A stretch of DNA of 12,602 nucleotides, taken from the NCBI GenBank assembly GCA_002427995.1, contig DIZV01000146.1, forward strand, positions 20,124 through 32,725, in the 5' to 3' direction. The translations under genes were made by a program, and so were the position numbers. Positions 12,563 through 12,602 of the stretch are shown here, in pieces. Below the pieces are notes generated by a model. It was not told the origin of the DNA and did not search any database. It saw nothing but the letters and a program-made list of their open reading frames with translations. The DNA comes from Chloroflexi bacterium UBA6019 (GTDB taxonomy: Bacteria > Chloroflexota > Dormibacteria > Dormibacterales > Dormibacteraceae). Numbering within the stretch: the first letter of the stretch is position 1; every line of letters begins with the position of its first letter.

Positions 12563-12602
12563 TCACCCCGTCGATCAGGCCGTACTCGATGGCCTCCTCG
12601 GG
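12522..12602 (-). CDS. clpP: ClpP protease C-terminus (partial, runs off the window)
   Basis: The minus-strand frame entering at 12602 reads PEEAIEYGLIDGVI and then a short Pro/Val/Ala/Thr tail to a TGA at 12524-12522, 26 codons in view. EEAxEYGLID-V is the characteristic C-terminal region of ClpP, the serine-protease subunit of the Clp proteolytic complex. Only the tail is present, so catalytic residues cannot be checked, and other ClpP-like proteases (for example SppA-type) are less likely given this motif. It converges on and overlaps the antiporter gene. Confidence 0.72.
   Translation of the reverse strand, partial: PEEAIEYGLIDGVITSPPVPVAATTV

Overview
The window is GC-rich, densely packed bacterial chromosome with strong G/C preference at third codon positions, frequent GTG/TTG starts, four-base stop/start overlaps and few clear Shine-Dalgarno sites. 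An actinobacterial-type ATP-dependent DNA ligase (LigB), an M55 D-aminopeptidase, an unfused NnrE epimerase and a KaiC-like ATPase fit an uncultured actinobacterial, chloroflexotal or dormibacterial-type lineage. This is inference from gene content; there is no rRNA or other taxonomic marker here. I see no transposase, integrase, CRISPR array, tRNA or rRNA.

Left part (1-3173, + strand): a signalling module. A MerR-type DNA-binding domain fused to a receiver domain (83-766) overlaps by four bases a two-domain KaiC-family ATPase (763-2148). After a 233-base spacer rich in hairpins comes a response regulator with an N-terminal receiver and an unrecognised C-terminal domain (2382-3173). There is no kaiA, kaiB or histidine kinase nearby. 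The KaiC homologue lacks the first Glu of the catalytic pair in both domains and has His where the clock protein has its phospho-Thr. It therefore looks like a KaiC-type signalling ATPase rather than a canonical clock.

Middle (3185-4787): small and poorly characterised genes. These are a small minus-strand protein faintly like DUF2188, a secreted protein of about 167 aa followed by a strong terminator-like hairpin, and a small acidic helical protein on the minus strand. The last has a well-formed promoter set inside an inverted repeat, plus a hairpin between its G-rich Shine-Dalgarno-like tract and the start codon.

Right part (4874-12602): housekeeping, repair and cell-envelope genes. On the + strand are nnrE (NAD(P)HX epimerase), a metallo-beta-lactamase/beta-CASP exonuclease-like protein resembling ligase-associated exonucleases, and a GT4 glycosyltransferase. 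On the - strand a three-gene group (Cys4 mini-protein, DppA-like D-aminopeptidase, zinc-ribbon protein) runs toward the glycosyltransferase. Divergent from it on the + strand is a coupled group: ATP-dependent DNA ligase, a metallo-beta-lactamase hydrolase and a CPA1-type Na+/H+ antiporter, joined by TTGA overlaps. The last 81 bases carry, on the minus strand, what reads as the C-terminus of ClpP.

Most noteworthy points: the MerR-REC/KaiC/REC-X module; the active-site changes in that KaiC; the DppA gene, whose metal ligands are present only if translation starts at CTG 8810; the glycosyltransferase whose conserved first strand lies upstream of any normal start codon; and the promoter/operator/hairpin arrangement in front of the 102-aa protein.
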